Positions 34,575-41,906 of a stretch of 52,800 nt of DNA are shown here, in pieces. Source of the DNA: JAJTHC01 sp044358835 (GTDB lineage Bacteria; Cyanobacteriota; Vampirovibrionia; Vampirovibrionales; JAJTHC01). Under the pieces are notes generated by a model that had not been told where the DNA came from, ran no database searches, and was given only the letters and a program-made list of their open reading frames with translations. The first letter of the stretch is position 1, and every line of letters begins with the position of its first letter. The DNA is taken from the NCBI GenBank assembly GCA_044358835.1, contig JBIKNF010000012.1:1-52800 (forward strand), given 5' to 3'. The position numbers and the translations under genes were made by a program.

Positions 34575-35489
34575 TTAGTTAGGTTGTAAAAGGCCCGGTA
34601 AAAGTTGTACGACTTCACCGTTTCTGTAAACTAAATGTGGGTACCTATGCTTGGGAACACGGAATCTAGTGTTCCAACTAAATCCACCACTTTGTTCGTT
34701 AGGGGGCAATACAAAAATTTTCTTATCAATCAGGTATCTCATTTCACCATAAGGAACGGAAGAAGAATCCCATTTTTTGGCATGAGGCAAATAGCTTACT
34801 ACCCCTGTTTCGAGATTGGAAACACAGTAGTATCCCTTTTTTTCTTCTACACGAAGTTCAGGATGTTCCCTAAGCAACGCCGTAAAATCAGGCGCCCTGT
34901 TGTGTTCGCGTGCTAAATAAAGTTCGTTATCCACCAATTCAGCTAATGGGTTTATGGGTTTACCGTTTAATAAATACCCCCCATTGAAGGTCACCCCTTC
35001 TTGTTTTAACACTTCTGCGATGTTAGCGCGTTTCACTATGGGATCTTTTTTAAAAGGTTTACGCCATCTAAAACCACGCTTTAATGAACCCTCACTAGAT
35101 TCAGGAATGCCATGGGGATTACCCCCTGTATAGCTGACTTCAGGTATAGACGCTTTCACGGCTTCAGCTTGTTTTGCCAGCGCTTCTTCCAGTTCGGCTA
35201 CCTTATTTTGAAATGCTTTATTTTGAGTGGCATCTTCCCAAAACTTCCAGTTGCGGTTGCGAATGCCCAAGCCCGCAATGATTAAAGCCGCCACGCCCCC
35301 TGCTGCAATGAGTAGGTTTTTGGGGGTAAGGTACTGTTGAACGGGATCGGACGCCGGCTGTTCACCCGAAACAGCAGATGTTGCCTGCGTTGTTGGGTTG
35401 ACTTCAACAGGCGAGGCAAGGTTTGGTGAAGTGGAAGCGGGGCGCGAATACGCATTAAACGACTGAGACGGATTGATGGGAAGGCTCAT
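34575..35489 (-). CDS. membrane-anchored hypothetical protein with low-complexity N-terminus
   Basis: I do not recognise a family. The 304-residue protein opens with a Ser/Thr/Pro/Ala-rich segment containing NPSQSFNAYSRPAS. One membrane helix follows at about residues 57-76 (LLIAAGGVAALIIAGLGI) before positive residues. Next are a short coiled coil (KVAELEEALAKQAEAVKAS) and a soluble C-terminal domain of 180 residues (for example EVLKQEGVTFNGGYLLNGKPINP and GYYCVSNLETGVVSYLP). The layout matches the next gene upstream (35632-36903), though the C-terminal domains differ. The first 90 codons are richer in G/C than the rest. It carries the shared upstream TAGCACAA box. Confidence 0.7.
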   Translation of the reverse strand: MSLPINPSQSFNAYSRPASTSPNLASPVEVNPTTQATSAVSGEQPASDPVQQYLTPKNLLIAAGGVAALIIAGLGIRNRNWKFWEDATQNKAFQNKVAELEEALAKQAEAVKASIPEVSYTGGNPHGIPESSEGSLKRGFRWRKPFKKDPIVKRANIAEVLKQEGVTFNGGYLLNGKPINPLAELVDNELYLAREHNRAPDFTALLREHPELRVEEKKGYYCVSNLETGVVSYLPHAKKWDSSSVPYGEMRYLIDKKIFVLPPNEQSGGFSWNTRFRVPKHRYPHLVYRNGEVVQLLPGLLQPN

Positions 35490-35530
35490 GGAACATTAAC
35501 TCCTGTAAATGGGCTGGGCAAAGGGGGTGC

Positions 35531-35571
35531 ACTATATACATTAAACCGCCCAAAAAAATTTTTGTGCTACC
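35531..35571 (-). promoter_or_regulatory. shared TAGCACAA upstream box, copy 1
   Basis: On the minus strand GTAGCACAA (35563-35571) is followed after 16 bases by TTTAATG (35540-35546) and TATATAGTG. It lies 74-82 bases before the gene starting at 35489. The same arrangement precedes three other genes of this cluster. Confidence 0.55.
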
Positions 35572-35581
35572 CCCCAAAAAC

Positions 35582-35615
35582 AACACTACCCGCCTTGTAA
35601 CAGGCGGGTAGTGTT
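35582..35615 (-). terminator. intrinsic terminator
   Basis: AACACTACCCGCCT and AGGCGGGTAGTGTT form a perfect 14-base stem with a six-base loop. On the minus strand a T-rich GTTTTTG follows. It ends the gene at 35632 and separates it from the next gene's promoter. Confidence 0.88.
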
Positions 35616-35631
35616 TGAAGGGATCTTCTGA

Positions 35632-36903
35632 CTAGAAACTAACATCCCCTAAATCGGCTAGAGTAGTACCTAACTGAACAATCGGTTTTTCAGTTCCTAC
35701 TCGAGGATGTAAGACTTTTGGGGTACCAAACTGAGCTGTTAACTCAGCTTTTTCTTCTGGTTTAGCAGATTTCAACAATCTATAGTATTCTGTCAACTGA
35801 TCACTATTAAGTTGACGACCATCGGCTCCGACGAATGAGATAGCGTCCTTATTCCCTTCATTTCTGATAAAACTACTATTGGGAATTAATACTTCGGACG
35901 TTCCACTACCGGTAGCTTTTGGTTTAAGCTTGTAGCCATCAGCATTTTTTACAAGCTCTAATTTAAATTTGGCTGCTACAGCTTTTGCTCGTTCGAAACC
36001 TTCTTTAGATTGGTCTGCACGTAAAGTGGCAATAACAGTTTCTTGCTGTTTAGGCAATTCCGTGCCAGATACAAATCTTACAATGGCAGTTTTATCACCA
36101 CTTTTACTATGAGTAGTTACACCTGTAACCTGATACTTACCAGTGGCTAATTGAGCTTTAGCAAAGGCATCATCAGCTCCTGCTTCATGTAAACTTCTGA
36201 CTAATTCGGCACTTCCAGGGTCCATTTTAGCAGTTACAAATTCAGTATCTCCTATTTTGAAAGGTGTAAATTTGCCATCAGTTTGCCTAATACCTTTATA
36301 AACAGAAGTATTTGGTTCGAAAGCTATGTTGTGCTGATGCCCGAGAAGTTTGTCAAGTTCTGCTTTTGGCAACAGGTTTTCCAAACTTGAACGCAACAAA
36401 GCATCATTTCCTGCTTCTTGTTGTATACGTTTATTGCAGATGTCTACAATATCATCAGCGGTATGAGTGCTATCGATCTTTATACCGAACAATTCAGCAA
36501 CGGCTTTTTGCGCATCATCGACGGCCTTCGTCGCAGCCGTAGCAACTTTCTGGCCCGCCTCAGCGACCGTATTAGCTACTTCAGGTGCAGCATCAGCTAC
36601 CGTCTTAGATACTTCATCTCCGCCTCTACCTCTAGTTGCCAGCCAATAGATTCCTGCTGCTCCACCAGCTAATAAAGAACCCCAAGCCAACCAGTTGGGT
36701 TTAGCCTTTTTTTCTTCTGCTGGTGGGGCGGTGGCTAGTGCTGTGGATGAGGTGTAGGCGTCCGCAGGTTGGGCCGTCAACGTTGCTGGGGCCTCTGGTG
36801 CCACAGCAGTCGTTGGTTCGGCAGTAACAGTCGTGGCGTCAGCAGTAGGCTGAGCCCCGTTTCGTGCATATAGTGGGTAACTTTGACTAACTTGAGAGAT
36901 CAT
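35632..36903 (-). CDS. membrane-anchored hypothetical protein, paralogous layout
   Basis: No known family was recognised. The 423-residue protein starts with QVSQSYPLYARNGAQ, similar in pattern to SQSFNAYSR of the neighbour. An Ala/Thr/Pro-rich stretch runs to residue 65 (with PPAEEKKAKPN), then one membrane helix at about 70-88 (WLAWGSLLAGGAAGIYWLA) before RGRGG. An Ala-rich helical stalk (VANTVAEAGQKVATAATKAVDDAQKAVAEL) leads to a soluble 300-residue domain. Codons for the first 75 residues are G/C-rich, and the remainder is distinctly A/T-rich, which suggests a joined or recombined gene. No signal peptidase site is visible before the helix. Confidence 0.7.
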   Translation of the reverse strand: MISQVSQSYPLYARNGAQPTADATTVTAEPTTAVAPEAPATLTAQPADAYTSSTALATAPPAEEKKAKPNWLAWGSLLAGGAAGIYWLATRGRGGDEVSKTVADAAPEVANTVAEAGQKVATAATKAVDDAQKAVAELFGIKIDSTHTADDIVDICNKRIQQEAGNDALLRSSLENLLPKAELDKLLGHQHNIAFEPNTSVYKGIRQTDGKFTPFKIGDTEFVTAKMDPGSAELVRSLHEAGADDAFAKAQLATGKYQVTGVTTHSKSGDKTAIVRFVSGTELPKQQETVIATLRADQSKEGFERAKAVAAKFKLELVKNADGYKLKPKATGSGTSEVLIPNSSFIRNEGNKDAISFVGADGRQLNSDQLTEYYRLLKSAKPEEKAELTAQFGTPKVLHPRVGTEKPIVQLGTTLADLGDVSF

Positions 36904-36994
36904 TATCTTTCTTCCTTATGATTTTACATTTATCGTAAATAAACCAGTCTTTACAAAACAAACATCTTGCAAATACTTTACATGAAACAAAAAA

Positions 36995-37036
36995 CCTATA
37001 CTAGCATTAAATCGAATCCGCTTCGTTCTGTGCTAG
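36995..37036 (-). promoter_or_regulatory. shared TAGCACAA upstream box, copy 2
   Basis: CTAGCACAG (37028-37036, minus strand) is followed after exactly 16 bases by TTTAATG (37005-37011) and CTAGTATAGG. It lies about 90-130 bases before the start at 36903. It differs by one base from the CTAGCACAA of copies 3 and 4. Confidence 0.55.
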
Positions 37037-37041
37037 CTTCA

Positions 37042-38499
37042 TTACGGATTTGTTACATTTGCTGTTTCAAACCCTTTTTTCGCAAATAAGGCGTCTTTGG
37101 CCACACGTTCAAAGGCTTTAACGCCTTTTTCAACTGGCTGGTTTTCGTAATCTTGTAATCCTCCTTTCAAAAATAAATTAATTTGTGGGTAATTGTAGAG
37201 TTGCTTGTTGATTTTAAAGCTTTCAATGGTTTTTTTGTCGGCTTCGGTGTTGCCGTACTTGGCGGGGTTCTTTATGGCGTCGTACTGCCTGGCGTGAGCC
37301 GTTTCATGCACCAGTTGCGTCACCAGTTGCGCCAGTACATATTGATTCAATTTTTCGCCCGTGTAGCCAGCTTGCGTGCCTTTAATTAAAAAGCTTCGAA
37401 TCGCGGGTAAAAAAATGTTGATGGTATTGTTGTTGGGGTTGAACAAAACGAGGGTTGAACCGCCATCCATGCTGTTGGGTTGAATGGCAAGCTTAACCCC
37501 TTCAACGCCGAAAGCCTTGCCAATATGGGTTTGAAGGGGGGCGAGGGCTTCAGTAATTTTTGAAGCATCGGGGTTACCAAAGTCGGCTTTTTTTGCGCCT
37601 GAATCAAAGGCGCTGGTAAAACCTGTTGAACCTAGCGTCGATGTTAAACGACTCACCACCCCCGCATCGCTACTTAAGCCACTGCTGGTGGTGGAAGCAT
37701 CCACCAAGTCGAAATTACGGGCGGAAGGGTCTACTTCACTGGCTTGCACGGCGCGCGTTTGCACTTGAAAACGGCCTTGTGCGTCCACGCGAATGACGTT
37801 TTGTTTGACGCAATAGCGTTCCACAACATTGGTTTTGCCAGTTTTTTTGGGGTCCTTGGCATCCGTGAGCCGTTGTTTTTCCGCCGAATACGTCACATAG
37901 CTTTGCGTGGACGCATCATAATCGGGCATTTCTCCGTTGTTGCCCAAAATTTCAAGTTTGGTCTTGGCTTCTTGTTGACTTTGTGAACTGTTGAGTTCTT
38001 CGTAACTGGCCCGTAAAAGGGCGTTAAGCGCTTGGGCGTCTTGTGGTTTAAATTCAGTAATGTTTTTCGCTTTGGCTGGGTTGACGCTGGACACTTCAAA
38101 GCCATTGCTCGTGTGGTATTGAATGCCCGCTTGTGTTTTTTCGTCTAGGCCTAGGGCTTTGGCTTGTTCTTTAAAATACGCTTGAAGCGCTTTATTTTCT
38201 TCGGCTACGTCACAGGGCGCGGTGGATTCTTTTGCTTCTTCTTGGCCATTGCGTTGCGTTTCAGGCAGTTTCGGGGCTTGTGGGCTCTCTTGAAATTGTG
38301 GCGTCTGGGGTTGCCATTGCGAAGTGCTAGGCAGTTGAAAGTCTTGCATATACGGGTTCAAGGCGGCAGGGTTGTAGGCAAAGGCCGAATCAACCAGCGG
38401 GATTGATTGATTGAACAAGGCTTCGCCGTATCGGCCGTACAAGTCTTGTTGCGCCTGTGCTTGTTGTGCAAATGTAATGCCTGACGTTATCTCGTTCAT
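37042..38499 (-). CDS. putative zinc metallopeptidase-like protein with HETAH motif
   Basis: I cannot assign a family. The 485-residue protein has a Gln/Ala-rich N-terminus without signal peptide (TFAQQAQAQQDLYGRYGE) and a Pro/Gln-rich linker. Two soluble segments follow, then a C-terminal part with LAQLVTQLVHETAHARQYDA. HETAH (residues 398-402) matches the HExxH zinc site, and QPVEKGVKAFE about 55 residues later offers a third ligand (E457) in the style of gluzincins. A peptidase role is inferred from this geometry. It carries the shared upstream box and faces a divergent oxidoreductase gene. Confidence 0.7.
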   Translation of the reverse strand: MNEITSGITFAQQAQAQQDLYGRYGEALFNQSIPLVDSAFAYNPAALNPYMQDFQLPSTSQWQPQTPQFQESPQAPKLPETQRNGQEEAKESTAPCDVAEENKALQAYFKEQAKALGLDEKTQAGIQYHTSNGFEVSSVNPAKAKNITEFKPQDAQALNALLRASYEELNSSQSQQEAKTKLEILGNNGEMPDYDASTQSYVTYSAEKQRLTDAKDPKKTGKTNVVERYCVKQNVIRVDAQGRFQVQTRAVQASEVDPSARNFDLVDASTTSSGLSSDAGVVSRLTSTLGSTGFTSAFDSGAKKADFGNPDASKITEALAPLQTHIGKAFGVEGVKLAIQPNSMDGGSTLVLFNPNNNTINIFLPAIRSFLIKGTQAGYTGEKLNQYVLAQLVTQLVHETAHARQYDAIKNPAKYGNTEADKKTIESFKINKQLYNYPQINLFLKGGLQDYENQPVEKGVKAFERVAKDALFAKKGFETANVTNP

Positions 38500-38555
38500 G
38501 GGTCGTCCTAAAAGAGTCTATGATGTGCTAAACTATAAAAAACAGTTTTCAAAAG

Positions 38556-38588
38556 CATAAAGACATTTAGCGCCTAATTTTGTGCTAG
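38556..38588 (-). promoter_or_regulatory. shared TAGCACAA upstream box, copy 3
   Basis: CTAGCACAA (38580-38588, minus strand) is followed after 18 bases by TTTATG (38556-38561). A second TAGCACA lies nearer the gene (38524-38530). Both sit between the metallopeptidase-like gene and the divergent FAD enzyme gene. Confidence 0.5.
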
Positions 38589-38629
38589 TGTAGTGTGTAC
38601 TCGTTTGTTTAAATAAAAAAAGGAACCCC

Positions 38630-40129
38630 ATGACCCCCCGCGTTTTAATTGTTGGAGATGAACTTGAAGCCTGCGTAAGCGCTTGCGTATTGGGTCGGCA
38701 GGGGGTGGAAGTGACGTTGTTGCGTCGCAGTACGGGCTTGCTTGGTGGGCTTTCAACGCGTGGGGGCTTAAGTTATATGGATCTCACCCCCGAGTTCATT
38801 CCCCCCATGATGCAGGCCATTCTAAATGAAGCGGGGCTAAAGCGCGTGGCCCTAGAAGCCCATACGGCGGATGCCGTTCTAAAAAGACAGTTGGCCCTTG
38901 CAAAAGTCCACTTGGTGAGTGGTGTGCAAGTTCACGCCTTGATGCACGATGCCACACGCCTTTCAGCCGTTCAAGACGCCCACACCCAACGTGTGTACAC
39001 CGCCGATTTTTACATTGACGCCACCCCCGATGCCACCCTGGCGCGTCAAGCAGGGGTGCCCGCTTTACTCGGTTTGGGGGGCGTGTTTGGGGAAGATGAA
39101 ACCCTCAATGCGTTGGGTGTGAGTCCCGTGTTTCGTGTGGCGGGGTTGGATTATCAAACCTTACAACGTGCCGAAGAAGCCTTGCGTCACCGTGCGGATA
39201 TGCCCGCTTTACTCGCTCTTCACATGCCGTGGTTGAACGAATCGCAACGCCAAGCCCTGATTGAACGCCCCACCTACGCCCCTGAAGACTCCGATTATTT
39301 GGATATTCTCAATAACGTCATTGGCGTGGCCTTTCATCACTGGAAATATGCGCAAGTCCACCCTTTCGTTGCGTATGAATCGGCCCCTTTTTGGGTGGAT
39401 GGCTTTAATATCGCGCGTTTAAATGACGGTACACTGGGCTTTAACGGTCTTGTCACCCGCATGCCTTTACCTCAACAAGTCCTCGCTTCTGAAGAAGGGC
39501 ACCCCCCAACGGTAGAACTACTCGCTGAAATGGAGCATTTTCTCGCGTTTCTGAAAGAAATCACCGCGTTGCCTTCACTGGAATTACACCCCCCTGAAGA
39601 ACTTTACATTCGCCACACCTACTTGCTTGAAGCCCAACACAACATCACAGCGCGTGACGTCTTTCTAGGCGGGGTGGACGCTTCAAAGAGTGTGGGGACC
39701 TTTAGTTATTGGCTGGATTTTCGTGGCGTGCACCCGTGGAAGGCTTACCCAGCGTTGCATCCCTTGCCAAAGCCTGTTTTTAATGTGGGGCTTTCCGCTC
39801 ATTTTCCTAAACAGGTTCAAAACTTGGCGTTTGTGGGACGTTCTTCTGGGTTTAGTCCACTTTCACAAGGGGCGTGCCGTATTGTGCAGTATGGCTGTAT
39901 AGTAGGCGAAGCCATGGCACAGGCCCTGGCCATTGCGCTTGAACGGGGGGTGCACCCAAAAGCAGTGGAGCCGTGGTTGATTTATCAAGCCCAAAGCCAA
40001 CTGGCGAACACTTTAGGCGTGAAGAATCCACCGCGTTCAGCCGGGGTGAATACAATGACAGAGGCTTTAAGCAGTAGTGCTTTACTTCATCGAGACGACT
40101 CTATAGTATCCGCAGTATCCGCTGGATGA
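38630..40129 (+). CDS. FAD-dependent oxidoreductase
   Basis: The 499-residue enzyme begins with an FAD-binding Rossmann motif adapted as VLIVGDELEACVSACVLGRQGVEVTLLRR. The second Gly is Asp-Glu, so the GxGxxG is degenerate. GLLGGLSTRGGLSYMDL follows. VYTADFYIDATPDATLARQAGVP and ARDVFLGGVDASKSVGTFSYWLDFRG mark the FAD-dependent oxidoreductase family PF12831. The late FVGRSSGFSPLSQGACRIVQYGCIVGEAMA is the second FAD contact. Substrate is unknown. AAAGGAA precedes the ATG. It shares its promoter region with the divergent metallopeptidase-like gene. Confidence 0.82.
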   Translation: MTPRVLIVGDELEACVSACVLGRQGVEVTLLRRSTGLLGGLSTRGGLSYMDLTPEFIPPMMQAILNEAGLKRVALEAHTADAVLKRQLALAKVHLVSGVQVHALMHDATRLSAVQDAHTQRVYTADFYIDATPDATLARQAGVPALLGLGGVFGEDETLNALGVSPVFRVAGLDYQTLQRAEEALRHRADMPALLALHMPWLNESQRQALIERPTYAPEDSDYLDILNNVIGVAFHHWKYAQVHPFVAYESAPFWVDGFNIARLNDGTLGFNGLVTRMPLPQQVLASEEGHPPTVELLAEMEHFLAFLKEITALPSLELHPPEELYIRHTYLLEAQHNITARDVFLGGVDASKSVGTFSYWLDFRGVHPWKAYPALHPLPKPVFNVGLSAHFPKQVQNLAFVGRSSGFSPLSQGACRIVQYGCIVGEAMAQALAIALERGVHPKAVEPWLIYQAQSQLANTLGVKNPPRSAGVNTMTEALSSSALLHRDDSIVSAVSAG

Positions 40130-40176
40130 AGAGGTCTAAGGTCTAATTATAACAGTTTGAAACTTTTTTTAAAAAA

Positions 40177-40216
40177 CTAGCACAACTTTTTCTTTTCGGC
40201 GTGTTTAAGCTGATAA
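40177..40216 (+). promoter_or_regulatory. shared TAGCACAA upstream box, copy 4
   Basis: CTAGCACAA (40177-40185) is followed after 18 bases by TTTAAG (40204-40209) and CTGATAA (40210-40216), the latter resembling the GCCGATAA -10 of flagellar sigma-28. It lies 116-124 bases before the ATG at 40301. Confidence 0.55.
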
Positions 40217-40300
40217 GAGATGCGTAATACCGTTTAAAGGGTATGAAATGCGCATGGATGACTTAATATATGATGTGACTAAACTGTTAAGGAAGAAAAA

Positions 40301-41308
40301 ATGTCTACTTCAAATGTGTCAACGTCTCTGAATCCAGTTATTTCTGCACGTCAACAGTTGCTTTCTGAAAAAGAACGCCTGATGAAAGAAGAAATGCTGT
40401 TAGATGAGTACGAAAAAACGCAAATGGCTTACCAAGCCATGAGCGACGCGGCCCAAGTCTTTGAACAGAAGAAAGCCGAGTATTTACAAGAAGAGTCCCA
40501 ATACGAAACCCTAGGAAAGTCGATTACTATGACCCAACCCGTTACGGCAGGCAACCCTGCATCCCTTACACCCAACCCTTTAGCAAACCCTAATACAGGC
40601 GTAAATGCTCAAGCCCAAGGGGTCCCTTCTACGGCTCCTACCGCGCCTGCGGCAGGCCCCCTACCGATTGAAGCCAATTTCAACCCCAATGCGGCCGCTT
40701 ATTACGGCCCCGGTGGCCCCGGTTATGGCACCAATGCCCCCTTACCTGGTGAAGGCATGCCTTATTACCAGCCTTTACCGAATGCGTCTGCCCCGAACAC
40801 GCCCCCAAGTTCTGGTGTTGGCCCAACAGCAGGCGCCCCGACTCCGCAAGGCGTGCCGACTCAAGCAAGCCTTCAACAGCAAGCCCAACAAACGCCTGTG
40901 ACCCCAGCGGATGTCGCTGCGTTGCGTCAGATTTTACAGATGAATCCGCAAACGGCTCCACAGGCGGCTCAAATTTCGGATGCTGATTTGACGAAACTCC
41001 TACAAAGTGATCCTGAAATTGCGGGTGCTGTTAAAGAGTTTCAAGCCATCTCTTCAGGGGCAACGGCGCCTGCAGGGCCAGCAGGGCAACCCACCGATCC
41101 CGCGCAAGCCTTAAAGCTGGCTCAACAAAACCCTGAAGTGATGAAGCAAGCCCAAGCCATGGTGGCCAGTCTAAGCCCTCAAGAACGCGAAGCCATGATG
41201 AAGCAACTGGCCAGTGACCCTGAAGCGCAGGCGATTTTGGCTCAAATGGGCGTGAGCTTACCTGTTCAAGGAAGCCCCACCCCAGGTGCGCCAGCTCCCA
41301 AAGTATAG
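40301..41308 (+). CDS. coiled-coil, Pro/Gln/Ala-rich protein with STI1-like C-terminal repeats
   Basis: No family is certain. Residues 15-75 form a charged coiled coil (ARQQLLSEKERLMKEEMLLDEYEKTQMAYQAM). Residues 80-200 are Pro/Ala/Gln/Gly-rich with little charge. The C-terminal part holds two helical units, ALRQILQMNPQTAPQAAQI with LQSDPEIAGAVKEF, and ALKLAQQNPEVMKQAQAMV with MMKQLASDPEAQAILAQMG. The NPxxxxxxxxMxxxL and DPExxxxxxxM pattern resembles STI1 domains of chaperone partners, which is inference. No signal peptide. AAGGAAG lies before the ATG. A (TC)9 tract and a terminator follow. Confidence 0.68.
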   Translation: MSTSNVSTSLNPVISARQQLLSEKERLMKEEMLLDEYEKTQMAYQAMSDAAQVFEQKKAEYLQEESQYETLGKSITMTQPVTAGNPASLTPNPLANPNTGVNAQAQGVPSTAPTAPAAGPLPIEANFNPNAAAYYGPGGPGYGTNAPLPGEGMPYYQPLPNASAPNTPPSSGVGPTAGAPTPQGVPTQASLQQQAQQTPVTPADVAALRQILQMNPQTAPQAAQISDADLTKLLQSDPEIAGAVKEFQAISSGATAPAGPAGQPTDPAQALKLAQQNPEVMKQAQAMVASLSPQEREAMMKQLASDPEAQAILAQMGVSLPVQGSPTPGAPAPKV

Positions 41309-41330
41309 GCATTCATACCTATCCATTCCT

Positions 41331-41348
41331 TCTCTCTCTCTCTCTCTC
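41331..41348. repeat. (TC)9 dinucleotide tract
   Basis: Nine TC units start 22 bases after the stop codon of the coiled-coil protein gene and lie before its terminator, so they are transcribed. A similar (GA)8, read as CT on the coding strand, lies downstream of the other low-complexity gene at 25125-25140. A small palindrome ACATATATCACCATATATGT follows. Confidence 0.85.
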
Positions 41349-41371
41349 AACATATATCACCATATATGTAC

Positions 41372-41403
41372 AGGCGTGTTTTCAAACAACACGCCTTTTT
41401 TTT
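41372..41403 (+). terminator. intrinsic terminator
   Basis: AGGCGTGTT and AACACGCCT form a nine-base stem with a seven-base loop, followed by eight T residues. It ends the gene 40301-41308. Confidence 0.92.
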
Positions 41404-41486
41404 ATATAGTATTTTCTATTTAAGAAGTGGTAGTCTTGAGAATCTTTGTACTTTTGGATTTTTTGCTTGTTTCTTGAGCTGGTGCT

Positions 41487-41903
41487 GTCAGAGACCTTTG
41501 CTCCGCCAAAGGTCTCCGACACCTCTAAATGCGTTCAAGGGGGGACGGGGAAGGACGCATTGCGTTTCTCCTCCCCTTCGTCCCCCCTTGAAAATCCCCC
41601 CTTCATGTCGAAAAAGTCCTTAGACTTTTTCTCTTGGGAAAGGAAACCGTTGGTTTCCTCTCCCAACCTCTCCATCCTAAAGGGGTAGATTCACTTCGTG
41701 AATGAGAAAGTTCTTGTCCCCACCTCCTCGCCCTATCTCCGTTCCTGCCGTCCGCAAAATGTCTCGGAAGCCTCACATTTAGTGCGCCGTCGGCAAGTTT
41801 TTTAGAAACCAACTCGTTCCTTAGTTCAATACGAGAAATTAAAACTCGTGGTTCGGGAGGGAGGGAGGGGGGGTAAAGCCCATTTCAGCAGAGCTTTCTA
41901 TAC
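41487..41903 (+). repeat. dispersed repeat, copy C, longest copy
   Basis: This non-coding stretch between two transcription units holds several palindromes. GAGACCTTTG/CAAAGGTCTC lies at 41491-41516. A 14-base perfect stem pairs 41534-41547 with 41579-41592, and AAAAAGTC/GACTTTTT follows. The block 41644-41703 is identical over 60 bases to copy B, and the end AGAGCTTTCTATAC matches the ends of A and B. About 130 bases before that end are not shared. It begins about 80 bases after a terminator and ends just before fliR. ORFs here have no ribosome sites and vary between copies. Confidence 0.85.
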
Positions 41904-41906
41904 AAA

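Noticed and set aside
41536..41590. Possible CRISPR or attenuator in the copy C hairpins
   Set aside because: There are no regularly spaced direct repeats with unique spacers; the palindromes belong to the dispersed repeat.
41446..41688. ORF of 80 codons in repeat copy C, partly matching an ORF in copy B
   Set aside because: Matching peptides arise only where the DNA is identical. Elsewhere the frames diverge and stop codons appear, and no ribosome site is present.
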